From positions 186,001 to 250,000 of the forward strand of contig JAEWQV010000014.1 in NCBI GenBank assembly GCA_023399055.1: a DNA stretch of 64,000 nucleotides, read 5' to 3'. How positions within the stretch are numbered: the first letter of the stretch is position 1; each line of letters begins with the position of its first letter. The notes beneath the pieces are model-generated. The model worked only from the letters and a program-made list of their open reading frames with translations, ran no database searches and was not told the DNA's origin. Of the stretch, positions 1 through 8,435 are shown piece after piece. The stretch comes from Bacillota bacterium (lineage in GTDB: Bacteria; Bacillota; Clostridia; Lachnospirales; Lachnospiraceae). The translations under genes and the position numbers were made by a program.

Positions 1-200
1 AATACGCCCTTAGAACAAGCCTTATCAATTTCAGAAACCGCTTCAACTAAGTTTGTTTTAGCAAGATCTTTATCGCTAACTGCAACAGCAGCGTCAACCT
101 TCTTAATCATAGTCTTAACCTTAGACTTGATCATCTTATTTCTTGCAGCTTTGGTTTCGTTAACTAAAATTCTTTTCTTTGCTGATTTTATATTTGCCAT
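1..200 (-). CDS. rpsT: 30S ribosomal protein S20, C-terminus cut by window edge
   Basis: S20 is a primary 16S rRNA-binding protein of the small subunit. The reverse-strand translation begins MANIKSAKKRI and continues through Lys/Arg/Ala-rich helices (VNETKAARNK, KSKVKTMIKK), which is the S20 pattern. The ATG at 200-198 follows a GGAGGTG ribosome site at 213-207. The last codons run off the left edge. It is divergent from gpr, the arrangement known from Bacillus, where rpsT sits beside gpr-spoIIP-lepA. Confidence 0.95.
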   Translation of the reverse strand, partial: MANIKSAKKRILVNETKAARNKMIKSKVKTMIKKVDAAVAVSDKDLAKTNLVEAVSEIDKACSKGV

Positions 201-345
201 GTGTACACCTCCAAAATAAATTAATTTCAATCAAAGCTCCAAGGACACCAAATTGAGAGTGAGATATCAACAAGGTTTTGATTGTCGTATACTTTCGTTT
301 CATTAAAAACCGGACACGGACGTTCTAATGGAAACATACTATTAT

Positions 346-374
346 ATAGTAGTCGAAGTGTTTTATTATGTCAA
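346..374 (-). promoter_or_regulatory. Sigma-A-type promoter of rpsT
   Basis: Read on the - strand there is a perfect TTGACA (374-369), a 17-nt spacer, and TACTAT (351-346). The leader to the rpsT start would be about 140 nt. That length leaves room for autoregulation by S20, but no specific structure was recognised. Confidence 0.7.
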
Positions 375-446
375 TACATAAATTAAAAAACTTTGCAAAG
401 AATAAGTAACAGTATGGTAATAAAACACCAGGTTGGAGGTATTCAA

Positions 447-1358
447 ATGATTAATAAAATTAGAACAGACCTTGCCTTGGAAGCACGTGAAAGCTTTCCG
501 GAGGATAATGTAGAGATTAAAGGTGTGGTACTGACAGAAGATTATAATGAAGAAATCAAAGTGAAAGTATCCACTGTAGTTATTAAAGATGAAAAAGGCG
601 CACAAGCGATGCAGAAACCAATTGGCACCTACATTACTTTAGAAGCCCCAGAAATGAGAGATTCAGAGGATGAGTATCGTAAAAAGGTTGCCGAGGAGGT
701 TGCTAAACACCTTCGAACACTGGCAGGTGATTTAAAGAGAGAAGAAATATTGGTGGTTGGTCTTGGTAACAGGGATGTTACGCCGGATGCCTTAGGTCCA
801 CAGGTGGTGGATAATCTTTTTATTACCAGACATCTAATTAATGAATATGGTAAGGATTTCAAGGAGAGACACCAATTGGGTAATCTAAGCGCAATATCAC
901 CCGGTGTTATGGCACAGACAGGCATGGAAGCAGTCGAGATTGTAAAAGGAATTATCAAAGAAACTAACCCTAAATTAGTTATTGTTATTGATGCTTTGGC
1001 CTCGAGAAGCACCACACGTGTAAATACAACCATTCAATTAACGGATACCGGTATCAGTCCGGGGTCCGGTGTAGGGAATAACCGAAAAGCTTTAAATGAA
1101 GCAAGTCTGGGTGTCAAAGTAATTGCTATTGGAGTACCAACAGTAGTGGATGCAGCTACCATTGTTTCGGATACATTAACACAGTATATGAAGAACAGCG
1201 ATTTTGACGAGGCTGAGATTGATACTTTTATCTCCGAGGTAAGAGAACAGCAAATTGATAATATGTTTGTCACACCTAAGGATATTGATGAATCTGTAAA
1301 GCAAATAAGCTTTACGGTTTCTGAAGCAATTAATTCATGCTTTGCACAGCTGGCATAA
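447..1358 (+). CDS. gpr: Germination protease GPR (spore endopeptidase)
   Basis: GPR is the aspartic-type protease (family A25) that degrades small acid-soluble DNA-binding proteins during spore germination. The start at 447 is chosen because GGAGGT lies at 435-440 and because the family motif RTDLALEA then falls at residues 6-12; the frame is open further upstream. Residues 105-117 (GLGNRDVTPDALG) and 181-184 (IDAL) carry the conserved acidic residues of the family. The 303-aa product has only about five residues before RTDLA, so any propeptide is shorter than in Bacillus. It lies directly upstream of spoIIP, as in other spore formers. Confidence 0.95.
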   Translation: MINKIRTDLALEARESFPEDNVEIKGVVLTEDYNEEIKVKVSTVVIKDEKGAQAMQKPIGTYITLEAPEMRDSEDEYRKKVAEEVAKHLRTLAGDLKREEILVVGLGNRDVTPDALGPQVVDNLFITRHLINEYGKDFKERHQLGNLSAISPGVMAQTGMEAVEIVKGIIKETNPKLVIVIDALASRSTTRVNTTIQLTDTGISPGSGVGNNRKALNEASLGVKVIAIGVPTVVDAATIVSDTLTQYMKNSDFDEAEIDTFISEVREQQIDNMFVTPKDIDESVKQISFTVSEAINSCFAQLA

Positions 1359-1451
1359 TTCTCAAATATATTTATGCAGGTGCAAGACTTAAGTTATAAA
1401 AATGAAGCATCCGAATATAATGAAATAGGCAAAAAATAGCCAAAATAAATC

Positions 1452-1494
1452 ATGTGGTTGCTGCAAGGTAATATTACTATTGCAGCAACCACAT
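1452..1494 (+). terminator. 15-bp perfect hairpin between gpr and spoIIP
   Basis: ATGTGGTTGCTGCAA (1452-1466) pairs perfectly with 1480-1494 across a 13-nt loop. No U-tract follows, so it may be a processing or attenuating hairpin rather than a full terminator. It ends 17 nt before the spoIIP start and contains an ATG in the spoIIP frame, which argues against starting spoIIP there. Confidence 0.55.
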
Positions 1495-1511
1495 CTGATA
1501 GGATGTGTCAC

Positions 1512-2864
1512 ATGAGTAAATTAAGAATTAGAATAAGACTTAAAATTTATCCTGTACTATGGTCAATCATTTTGTTGGCCGCTGCTTATATTTTAATTCG
1601 TTTTGCGGTTATCTCATTTTCAGAAGATATGGGTCAAGCTAGTTTTAGTAAGGCAATCATGTCAAGTTTATATGCAAGAGTTGTAGAGGAAGGCTCGTCT
1701 TTAATTAGTTATTATGCTGAAGAAGAAAGAACAGAGTATTCTTTTTGGGTAAACTATCTGGATCATGGATTCGCACTTGGAAAATATACACAGGAGGATG
1801 CGGTTGCGGTAGGAGCAGAGTTTAATTCAGTTCCCACAGAAACACCGGTAGAAGACACGGAAACAGCTAGTAATCCGTTAGGAGGATTAAGTGTATATCG
1901 CCTTCCAGAGAATAGTCTGGATTTTGAATATATCATGACCAATGGTGGAATCCTTAGGAGTGCAACGCAAAACCTTCTATTAGGAGATAAGACCTTGATT
2001 ACCAATCAACTGGAGGTTGGTTTCATGGCGGGGGATATAACTCCTTATGAAATTGTTGAAGATAAAGATAATGCTGTGGAAACAGCTTCCGCTGGAGAAC
2101 AGGTGAAGTATACCTTGGAACAATTAAAAGATACAAACTTTTTAGTAAGTAACTTCTATATTGTTGATAGGTCTACACAAGTGACAGATAGTGTGTTTAA
2201 CGGAGAGGTATTTTTAACTAAAGATATGACCATGGAACAGGATAGTAGTACGCCACAGATTCTTATTTATCATACCCATTCAAAGGAACGCTACATTGAC
2301 AGTAGACCAAATAAAGAAGAAGATACGGTGGTTGGAGTGGGAAGCTACTTGACTAAAATATTAGAAGAGGACTATGGATATAATGTTATTCATGACACGT
2401 CCCCCTATGATATCGTAAATGGAAAAGAAGATCGTAACGTGGCTTATAATCAGGCGAAAGATGGTGTTAGTAAAATATTAAAAGAGAATAAAAACATTGA
2501 AGTCATTATTGATTTACATAGAGATAGCGGGAATGCTAATACTATCATGGTAAATGGTAAAGAGACAGCTAAAATAATGCTATTTAATGGACTTAGCCGT
2601 GACTTAAGCGGACCGATTACCTATTTGGACAATCCATATTTACAGGATAATTTAGCTTTTAGTTTTCAGCTGCAATTAAAATCAAAAGAATTGTATCCAG
2701 GCCTTTTTAAGAAGAATTACCTTAAAAGCTATCGCTTTAACTTACATTTACGGCCGAAAAGCCTTTTAATTGAACTTGGAACAGAAAAGGATACCCTACA
2801 ATCCGCAAAGAATGCTATGATACCTTTTGCAGAAGTTTTAGATTCAATTTTAAAAGGAGAATAA
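1512..2864 (+). CDS. spoIIP: Stage II sporulation protein P
   Basis: SpoIIP is a peptidoglycan amidase/endopeptidase that works with SpoIID and SpoIIM in forespore engulfment. One N-terminal transmembrane segment (about residues 14-35) anchors it. The catalytic-domain motifs IYHTHSKERY (about 252-261) and IDLHRDSG (about 332-339) provide the conserved His residues. The start at 1512 is preferred: AGGA lies 8 nt upstream, and the upstream ATG at 1452 falls inside a hairpin. The product is about 450 aa. Its partner spoIIM is also in this window (54.2 kb) but not in this operon; spoIID is not. Confidence 0.93.
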   Translation: MSKLRIRIRLKIYPVLWSIILLAAAYILIRFAVISFSEDMGQASFSKAIMSSLYARVVEEGSSLISYYAEEERTEYSFWVNYLDHGFALGKYTQEDAVAVGAEFNSVPTETPVEDTETASNPLGGLSVYRLPENSLDFEYIMTNGGILRSATQNLLLGDKTLITNQLEVGFMAGDITPYEIVEDKDNAVETASAGEQVKYTLEQLKDTNFLVSNFYIVDRSTQVTDSVFNGEVFLTKDMTMEQDSSTPQILIYHTHSKERYIDSRPNKEEDTVVGVGSYLTKILEEDYGYNVIHDTSPYDIVNGKEDRNVAYNQAKDGVSKILKENKNIEVIIDLHRDSGNANTIMVNGKETAKIMLFNGLSRDLSGPITYLDNPYLQDNLAFSFQLQLKSKELYPGLFKKNYLKSYRFNLHLRPKSLLIELGTEKDTLQSAKNAMIPFAEVLDSILKGE

Positions 2865-2886
2865 TTACGGAAGAAACTGCATTTTC

Positions 2887-2915
2887 TTGCTAGTAACGAA
2901 TGGTTGTGTTATAAT
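2887..2915 (+). promoter_or_regulatory. Promoter of lepA
   Basis: TTGCTA (2887-2892), a 17-nt spacer and TATAAT (2910-2915) preceded by TG, giving an extended -10. It lies 44 nt before the lepA start. Confidence 0.6.
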
Positions 2916-2958
2916 CATACAGAATATTTATGGATAGAATTTACTCAGGAGGAACATA

Positions 2959-4770
2959 ATGGCCTTAGACCAAAGTAAAATAAGAAATTTTTGTATCATC
3001 GCCCATATAGATCATGGTAAATCAACGCTGGCGGACCGTATTATTGAAATGACTGGATTATTGACCAGTCGCGAGATGCAGGCACAGGTTCTCGATAATA
3101 TGGATTTAGAGAGGGAAAGAGGAATTACAATTAAAGCTCAAACCATCCGTACTGTTTATCGGGCAAAAAATGGGGAGGAATATATCTTTAACCTGATCGA
3201 TACTCCTGGACATGTGGATTTTAATTACGAGGTTTCAAGAAGTTTGGCTGCCTGTGAAGGTGCTATTCTGGTTGTGGATGCTGCGCAGGGGATTGAAGCG
3301 CAGACACTTGCCAATGTATATTTGGCACTGGATCATAATCTTGATATCATGCCCGTTATTAATAAAATAGATTTGCCAAGTGCTGACCCGGAACGTGTTA
3401 TTAATGAAATTGAAGATGTAATTGGGCTGGAAGCACAGGATGCACCACTGGTGTCGGCGAAGAGTGGACTAAATGTTGAACAGGTACTGGAACAAATTGT
3501 TGAAAAAATATCGGCACCAAAAGGTGATGCAGACGCTCCCTTACAAGCCTTAATTTTTGATTCCATCTATGACCCCTACAAAGGTGTTATTGTATTCTGT
3601 AGAGTGAAAGAAGGTACCGTAACGAAAGGTACGCAAATTCGCATGATGGCGACAGGAGCAGTTGCCGAGGTAGTTGAGCTTGGTATTTTTGGACCGGGGC
3701 AATTTATTCCTACGGACAAGCTTTCTGCGGGAATGGTTGGTTATATGACCGCCAGTTTAAAAAATGTTAAGGATACCCGTGTTGGTGATACGATTACAGA
3801 TAACAAACGGCCTTGTGCAGAGCCCCTTCCGGGTTATAAGAAGGTTAATCCAATGGTATACTGTGGAATGTATCCTGCGGATGGAGCAAAATATCCTGAT
3901 CTTAGAGATGCACTGGAAAAACTTCAATTAAATGATGCGGCGTTACAATTTGAACCCGAGACCTCTGTGGCTTTAGGCTTTGGTTTTCGATGTGGCTTCT
4001 TAGGGCTGCTGCACTTAGAAATCATTCAGGAGCGACTGGAAAGGGAGTATAACCTTGACCTTGTAACCACAGCTCCCAGTGTTATTTATAAAGTGCACAG
4101 ACACAATGGTGAAGTGTTTGATATTACCAATCCGACCAACCTTCCGGATCCCTCCGAAATTGCATTTCTGGAAGAGCCAATGGTATCTGCAGAGATTATG
4201 GTAACCACAGAATTTGTTGGATCAATTATGTCCTTATGTCAAGAGCGTCGCGGTATATATCTTGGAATGGAATATATGGAGACCACAAGAGCGTTGCTAA
4301 AATATGATTTACCTCTCAATGAAATTATTTATGATTTCTTTGATGCACTAAAGTCAAGATCCAGGGGGTATGCATCCTTTGATTATGAAATGAAGGGATA
4401 TGTTCAATCTGAGCTTGTGAAACTTGATATTCTTATTAATAAGGAAGAAGTCGATGCTTTGACCTTTATTGTTCATGCTGAAAGTGCTTATGAACGTGGT
4501 AGAAGAATGTGTGAAAAGTTAAAGGATGAGATACCACGTCAGTTATTTGAAATCCCAATTCAAGCAGCCATTGGCAGCAAGGTTATTGCCAGAGAAACTG
4601 TTAAAGCAATGAGAAAAGACGTACTTGCCAAGTGCTACGGTGGTGATATTACCCGTAAAAAGAAACTGTTAGAGAAGCAGAAGGAAGGTAAGAAGAGGAT
4701 GCGACAGGTTGGTAACGTAGAAATTCCTCAGAGTGCCTTCATGAGTGTACTGAAGTTGGACGAAAATTAG
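2959..4770 (+). CDS. lepA: Elongation factor 4 (LepA) GTPase
   Basis: LepA is a ribosome-bound translational GTPase implicated in back-translocation and in subunit biogenesis. The G motifs are all present: AHIDHGKS (15-22), RGIT (54-57), DTPGH (81-85) and NKID (135-138). The C-terminal LepA-specific domain follows, with the basic tail RKKKLLEKQKEGKKRM. The 603-aa length is usual for the family. AGGAGG sits 8 nt before the ATG. It lies between spoIIP and hemW as in Bacillus. Confidence 0.98.
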   Translation: MALDQSKIRNFCIIAHIDHGKSTLADRIIEMTGLLTSREMQAQVLDNMDLERERGITIKAQTIRTVYRAKNGEEYIFNLIDTPGHVDFNYEVSRSLAACEGAILVVDAAQGIEAQTLANVYLALDHNLDIMPVINKIDLPSADPERVINEIEDVIGLEAQDAPLVSAKSGLNVEQVLEQIVEKISAPKGDADAPLQALIFDSIYDPYKGVIVFCRVKEGTVTKGTQIRMMATGAVAEVVELGIFGPGQFIPTDKLSAGMVGYMTASLKNVKDTRVGDTITDNKRPCAEPLPGYKKVNPMVYCGMYPADGAKYPDLRDALEKLQLNDAALQFEPETSVALGFGFRCGFLGLLHLEIIQERLEREYNLDLVTTAPSVIYKVHRHNGEVFDITNPTNLPDPSEIAFLEEPMVSAEIMVTTEFVGSIMSLCQERRGIYLGMEYMETTRALLKYDLPLNEIIYDFFDALKSRSRGYASFDYEMKGYVQSELVKLDILINKEEVDALTFIVHAESAYERGRRMCEKLKDEIPRQLFEIPIQAAIGSKVIARETVKAMRKDVLAKCYGGDITRKKKLLEKQKEGKKRMRQVGNVEIPQSAFMSVLKLDEN

Positions 4771-4890
4771 AGTGTCAAATTCAGCGATAAGTAGTGCTTT
4801 GTAATTTACACCTTTATATTAGGAGCTATAGGTTAATTGACGAAGCTTGCTGTTTGGATAGCTTTTGATACTTAAATTAAATCGATAAGA

Positions 4891-4973
4891 AAAAGAGAGT
4901 TTGAACAATAACTACTCGTTTGATTTCAGACGATTCACTTATCCAGGGTGGTTATTTGCTAAAACTCTCTTTT
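4891..4973 (+). terminator. Long imperfect hairpin after lepA
   Basis: 4891-4902 pairs over 12 bp with 4962-4973. The stem continues with CAATAACTAC (4906-4915) against 4948-4958, with one G-T pair and a bulge. The loop is about 32 nt and could itself form a small TCGT/ACGA stem. The 3' side ends in a short T run. It probably ends the lepA transcript, but it is larger than a usual terminator. Confidence 0.55.
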
Positions 4974-5113
4974 GTTGCGTTATATTTCACTTAAGCTCGT
5001 GGTAATATTTTGCTATTAAGCTTGATAAACCAGCATTTTCTTTAATAAAAATGGTTTCTTTATCCAAGGTTTTATGTATTATATCAAGCAATAATTAAGA
5101 TTTGTACGGCAAT

Positions 5114-5143
5114 GTTTGAGTATCTTAAGTTTGAGTATCTTAA
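5114..5143 (+). repeat. Perfect 15-bp tandem duplication
   Basis: GTTTGAGTATCTTAA occurs at 5114-5128 and again directly adjoining at 5129-5143, upstream of hemW. It is a simple slippage-type duplication or a paired regulator site. Confidence 0.85.
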
Positions 5144-5213
5144 TTGAAGAATTTTTGTAAAAATTATAGTACACATTTGGTATAGTTAATGAACTCATTG
5201 GAGGTGACACGAA

Positions 5214-6455
5214 ATGATAGAACAAAAGAAACATGAGATGCATAAGGAACTTAAAAATGAGTTAAACAACGAGCTTGGCTTATATATTCATATCCCTTTT
5301 TGTGTAAAGAAGTGTGATTATTGTGATTTTTTATCTGCACCTGCTACCAATGAGATTCGTGAGCAATATGTTAAGGCTCTCCTTAATGAGATTGAAAGTT
5401 ATCAGGAGCTGGCTAAAAATTATGTGGTTGCAACAATATTTATTGGCGGTGGTACTCCGTCTAGCTTGGAAGTTGGTCAAATTAAGCGTATTATGAACAA
5501 CATTTATCAAGTATTTTGCTTGAAGAATGGGGCAGAGATTACAATTGAGGTTAATCCAGGGACAGTAAATAAAGATAAGCTTATGGAATATCTAGAAGCT
5601 GGGATTAACCGGATTAGCTTTGGATTACAATCAACCAATGATACAGAATTGAAACTCCTTGGAAGACTTCATAATTATATGCAATTTGAAGAAAACTATA
5701 AATTAGCACGAAATCTTGGCTTTCATAACATCAATGTGGATTTGATGTCAGCTCTGCCAGGACAAACTTTGAACTCCTGGGAAGAAACCTTAAATAAGGT
5801 ATTAGCTCTAAAGCCTGACCATATTTCAGCCTATAGTCTTATTATTGAAGAAGGGACAAAGTTCCACGAAAGATATCAAGAAGCAGCGATAGGGTATAAA
5901 GAATTACCGGATGAAGAAACGGATCGGCAAATGTATCATCGGACAAAAGAATTGTTAGAGGACTTTGGTTACTATAGATATGAAATATCGAATTATGCAA
6001 AACCAGGTTACGAGTGTTCACATAACAAATCCTATTGGATAGGTACACCTTATCTGGGATTAGGTCTAGGAGCATCCTCATTACTTAAAGTGAGACGTTT
6101 TACAAAGCTGGACGACCTTGAAGAGTACATGAAAGTGTGTCAGACACCTTCGGACTCCGTTCAAGATGGGATGACGGAGGTTGGACCAACCAGATTGATT
6201 GCGGAATACGAAGCATTAACATTGTCACAGAGAATGGAAGAGTTCATGTATTTAGGATTACGCTTATGTGAAGGTGTAAAAAAGAGTGATTTTCTTCGCA
6301 GGTTTTCTGTTGAAATGAAGGACGTCTATGGTGAGGTAATAGAACAGCTAAAGAATAAGGCGGTGCTGATAGAAGAAGGGGATATCGTTCGTCTTTCAGA
6401 ATATGGAATTGATGTTAGTAATTCCGTTTTGTATCTTTTTTTAAATGGGGATTAG
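5214..6455 (+). CDS. hemW: HemW-like radical SAM protein (heme chaperone family)
   Basis: The radical SAM cluster motif CVKKCDYC has cysteines at 30, 34 and 37, followed by GGGTPS near residue 86 and a HemN C-terminal domain. HemW-type proteins were long annotated as coproporphyrinogen III oxidase, but they bind heme and lack the extra HemN signature. The lepA-hemW-hrcA order supports this subfamily. The 413-aa product is slightly long because of a charged Lys/Glu-rich N-terminal extension of about 20 residues. GGAGGTG precedes the ATG. Confidence 0.9.
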   Translation: MIEQKKHEMHKELKNELNNELGLYIHIPFCVKKCDYCDFLSAPATNEIREQYVKALLNEIESYQELAKNYVVATIFIGGGTPSSLEVGQIKRIMNNIYQVFCLKNGAEITIEVNPGTVNKDKLMEYLEAGINRISFGLQSTNDTELKLLGRLHNYMQFEENYKLARNLGFHNINVDLMSALPGQTLNSWEETLNKVLALKPDHISAYSLIIEEGTKFHERYQEAAIGYKELPDEETDRQMYHRTKELLEDFGYYRYEISNYAKPGYECSHNKSYWIGTPYLGLGLGASSLLKVRRFTKLDDLEEYMKVCQTPSDSVQDGMTEVGPTRLIAEYEALTLSQRMEEFMYLGLRLCEGVKKSDFLRRFSVEMKDVYGEVIEQLKNKAVLIEEGDIVRLSEYGIDVSNSVLYLFLNGD

Positions 6456-6478
6456 GTTAAAAAAATCATAAAAACACC

Positions 6479-6507
6479 TTGACAAAAGAAATTGATAGTG
6501 CTATTTT
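6479..6507 (+). promoter_or_regulatory. Promoter of the hrcA-grpE-dnaK-dnaJ operon
   Basis: TTGACA (6479-6484), a 17-nt spacer and TATTTT (6502-6507). The predicted start point lies immediately before the CIRCE operator, as expected for HrcA-controlled promoters. Confidence 0.7.
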
Positions 6508-6518
6508 AATTATAGATG

Positions 6519-6545
6519 TTAGCACTCTACTCGAATGAGTGCTAA
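6519..6545 (+). promoter_or_regulatory. CIRCE operator (HrcA-binding site)
   Basis: TTAGCACTC (6519-6527), a 9-nt spacer and GAGTGCTAA (6537-6545): a perfect match to the CIRCE consensus. HrcA, encoded directly downstream, binds this site and represses the heat-shock operon at normal temperature. Confidence 0.98.
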
Positions 6546-6600
6546 CAAAGAAACTTCCAACCATAATTAATTCTTAAGATACGATGGAATGAGGTAGGAT

Positions 6601-7629
6601 ATGCAGCAGTTGGATGAAAGAAAATTAAAGATATTACAAGCGATTATCCGTAATTATCTGGATACTGGTGAGCCGGTAGGATCAAGGACTATTTCAAAAT
6701 ATACGGATCTGAATTTGAGTTCCGCAACCATACGAAATGAGATGGCCGATTTAGAAGAGCTTGGTTTTATTGTTCAACCCCATACTTCTGCCGGACGAAT
6801 ACCATCAGACAAAGGTTATCGTCTCTATGTAGATTTATTGCTACAGGATAAGGTACAGGAAGTAGAGAATATGAAGGAAATACTAATCGAAAAGGCAGAT
6901 CGATTAGAAAATCTATTACAGCAAGTTGCGAAATTATTAGCTGTAAATACACAGTACACTACGATGGTTTCCTCACCGCAATATAAAAAGAAAGTAAAGT
7001 TTATTCAGTTAACTGAAGTGGATGAACATCAACTGTTAGCCGTAATAGTATTTGAACGCAATATAGTTAAGAATAAAATAATTCATATTGCTTCGTCGTT
7101 AAGTAAGGAAACCTTATTAAAACTTAACATAATTATTAATACCTTCCTGCAAGGCTTAGATCTTGGTGAAATCACACTTCCAGTTATTTCACAGATGAAG
7201 GAACAGGCTGGAGAATATCGAACGATTGTAAATGATATTTTAGATGCTATCATGCAGGCAGTAACAGAGGAAGAGGATATAGAGATATATACTTCTGGAA
7301 CCACCAACATCCTTAGATATCCAGAGTTAAGTGATAGAGAAAAGGCAGTAGATTTGCTCTATACCTTTGAAGAAAAGAAAGTTCTATCGGAATTTATTCA
7401 GGACAAAATGGAAGATGAAGAAAAACGAGGGATACAGGTATACATCGGAGATGAAACCCCTGTAGAGTCAATGAAGGAATGTTCCGTGGTTACAGCAACT
7501 TATGAAGTTGAAGAAGGTGTATATGGCAAAGTAGGTATTATTGGACCTAAGAGAATGGATTATCAGAAGGTTGTTAGCACACTTCAGTCGCTAATGACTC
7601 AACTAGATGATATATTTAAGAAGAAGTAA
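6601..7629 (+). CDS. hrcA: Heat-inducible transcription repressor HrcA
   Basis: HrcA binds CIRCE and represses groE and dnaK operons. The N-terminal winged helix is seen in GEPVGSRTISKY (about 22-33) and SSATIRNEMADLEELGFI (about 40-57). A GAF-like dimerisation region follows, and the protein is 342 aa, normal for the family. GAGGT lies upstream of the ATG. It is the first gene of its own target operon, so autoregulation through the CIRCE at 6519-6545 is expected. Confidence 0.98.
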   Translation: MQQLDERKLKILQAIIRNYLDTGEPVGSRTISKYTDLNLSSATIRNEMADLEELGFIVQPHTSAGRIPSDKGYRLYVDLLLQDKVQEVENMKEILIEKADRLENLLQQVAKLLAVNTQYTTMVSSPQYKKKVKFIQLTEVDEHQLLAVIVFERNIVKNKIIHIASSLSKETLLKLNIIINTFLQGLDLGEITLPVISQMKEQAGEYRTIVNDILDAIMQAVTEEEDIEIYTSGTTNILRYPELSDREKAVDLLYTFEEKKVLSEFIQDKMEDEEKRGIQVYIGDETPVESMKECSVVTATYEVEEGVYGKVGIIGPKRMDYQKVVSTLQSLMTQLDDIFKKK

Positions 7630-7705
7630 CTAGTCTATTGATTAGTTACCACAAGACATAGTATTTTGCTCGATGCAGTTGGCTGGTGGATAACCAGATG
7701 AAGGA

Positions 7706-8404
7706 ATGGAGGATATGGATAAAACAATAGAAATCATGAAAGCAGCAATGGAAAAGGAGAAAGCGATGAAGGATAATTCAAAAGAGACCGGTGATATTGG
7801 TTTTGATGCGACGCAGGTGAACGATGGTTATGAGGAAACAGCAGCTTTTGAAGATGCAGAGAATGCAGAAGAAGTTGTTGCTATGTCAGAGGAGCCTGAG
7901 GAAGTAGAGGGTAAACCGGAAAAATCAGCAAAGAATTTCTTCAAAAATTCGAAAGTAAAGGAAATGGCAGCAAAGGATCAAAAAATAGAGGAATTAAATG
8001 ATCGTTTGATGAGGACGATGGCTGAGTTTGATAATTTCCGTAAGCGTTCCGAGAAGGAAAAGGCAATGATGTTTGATATCGGTGTTAAATCGGTTATCGA
8101 GAAATTACTTCCCATCATTGATAATTTTGAAAGAGGATTGGGAACAGTTACCGAGAAGGAAAAGGAAAGTGGTTTTGCACAAGGTATTGACATGATCTAT
8201 CGTCAGTTAATCACTGGACTTGATGAAATTGGTTTAAAACCAATTGATGCAGTTGGAAAGGAATTCGATCCGAACCTTCACAATGCTGTAATGCACGGCG
8301 AAGATGAAAATCTTGGCGATAATACAGTTTCAGATGAGTTTCAAAAGGGTTATATCTACCGCGATATGGTAGTTCGTCACAGTATGGTTAAAGTTGTCAA
8401 TTAG
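7706..8404 (+). CDS. grpE: Nucleotide exchange factor GrpE
   Basis: GrpE releases ADP from DnaK. The first ~90 residues are acidic and low-complexity. A coiled coil follows, and the C-terminal GrpE domain contains PIIDNFERGL, EFDPNLHNAV and YRDMVVRHSMVKV. The start is uncertain: the ATG at 7706 has AAGGA with almost no spacing, while the ATG at 7715 has GGAGG only 3 nt upstream. A small hairpin (CTGGT/ACCAG, 7683-7697) lies just before the start region. It sits between hrcA and dnaK. Confidence 0.96.
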   Translation: MEDMDKTIEIMKAAMEKEKAMKDNSKETGDIGFDATQVNDGYEETAAFEDAENAEEVVAMSEEPEEVEGKPEKSAKNFFKNSKVKEMAAKDQKIEELNDRLMRTMAEFDNFRKRSEKEKAMMFDIGVKSVIEKLLPIIDNFERGLGTVTEKEKESGFAQGIDMIYRQLITGLDEIGLKPIDAVGKEFDPNLHNAVMHGEDENLGDNTVSDEFQKGYIYRDMVVRHSMVKVVN

Positions 8405-8435
8405 ATAATTTATATTAAATCAGGAGGTTACAAAC

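Larger units (their letters stand above)
4771..5213 (+). other. 443-bp intergenic region, lepA to hemW
   Basis: No credible gene. It holds a long hairpin (4891-4973), a perfect 15-bp tandem duplication (5114-5143) and the hemW ribosome site (GGAGGTG near 5201). The rest is AT-rich sequence without a convincing promoter. Confidence 0.7.

Noticed and set aside
629..1033. Reverse ORF of 134 codons inside gpr
   Set aside because: Shadow of the gpr coding sequence.
4835..4863. Promoter TTGACG...AGCTTT after lepA
   Set aside because: The -10 is too far from consensus and it lies upstream of a strong hairpin.
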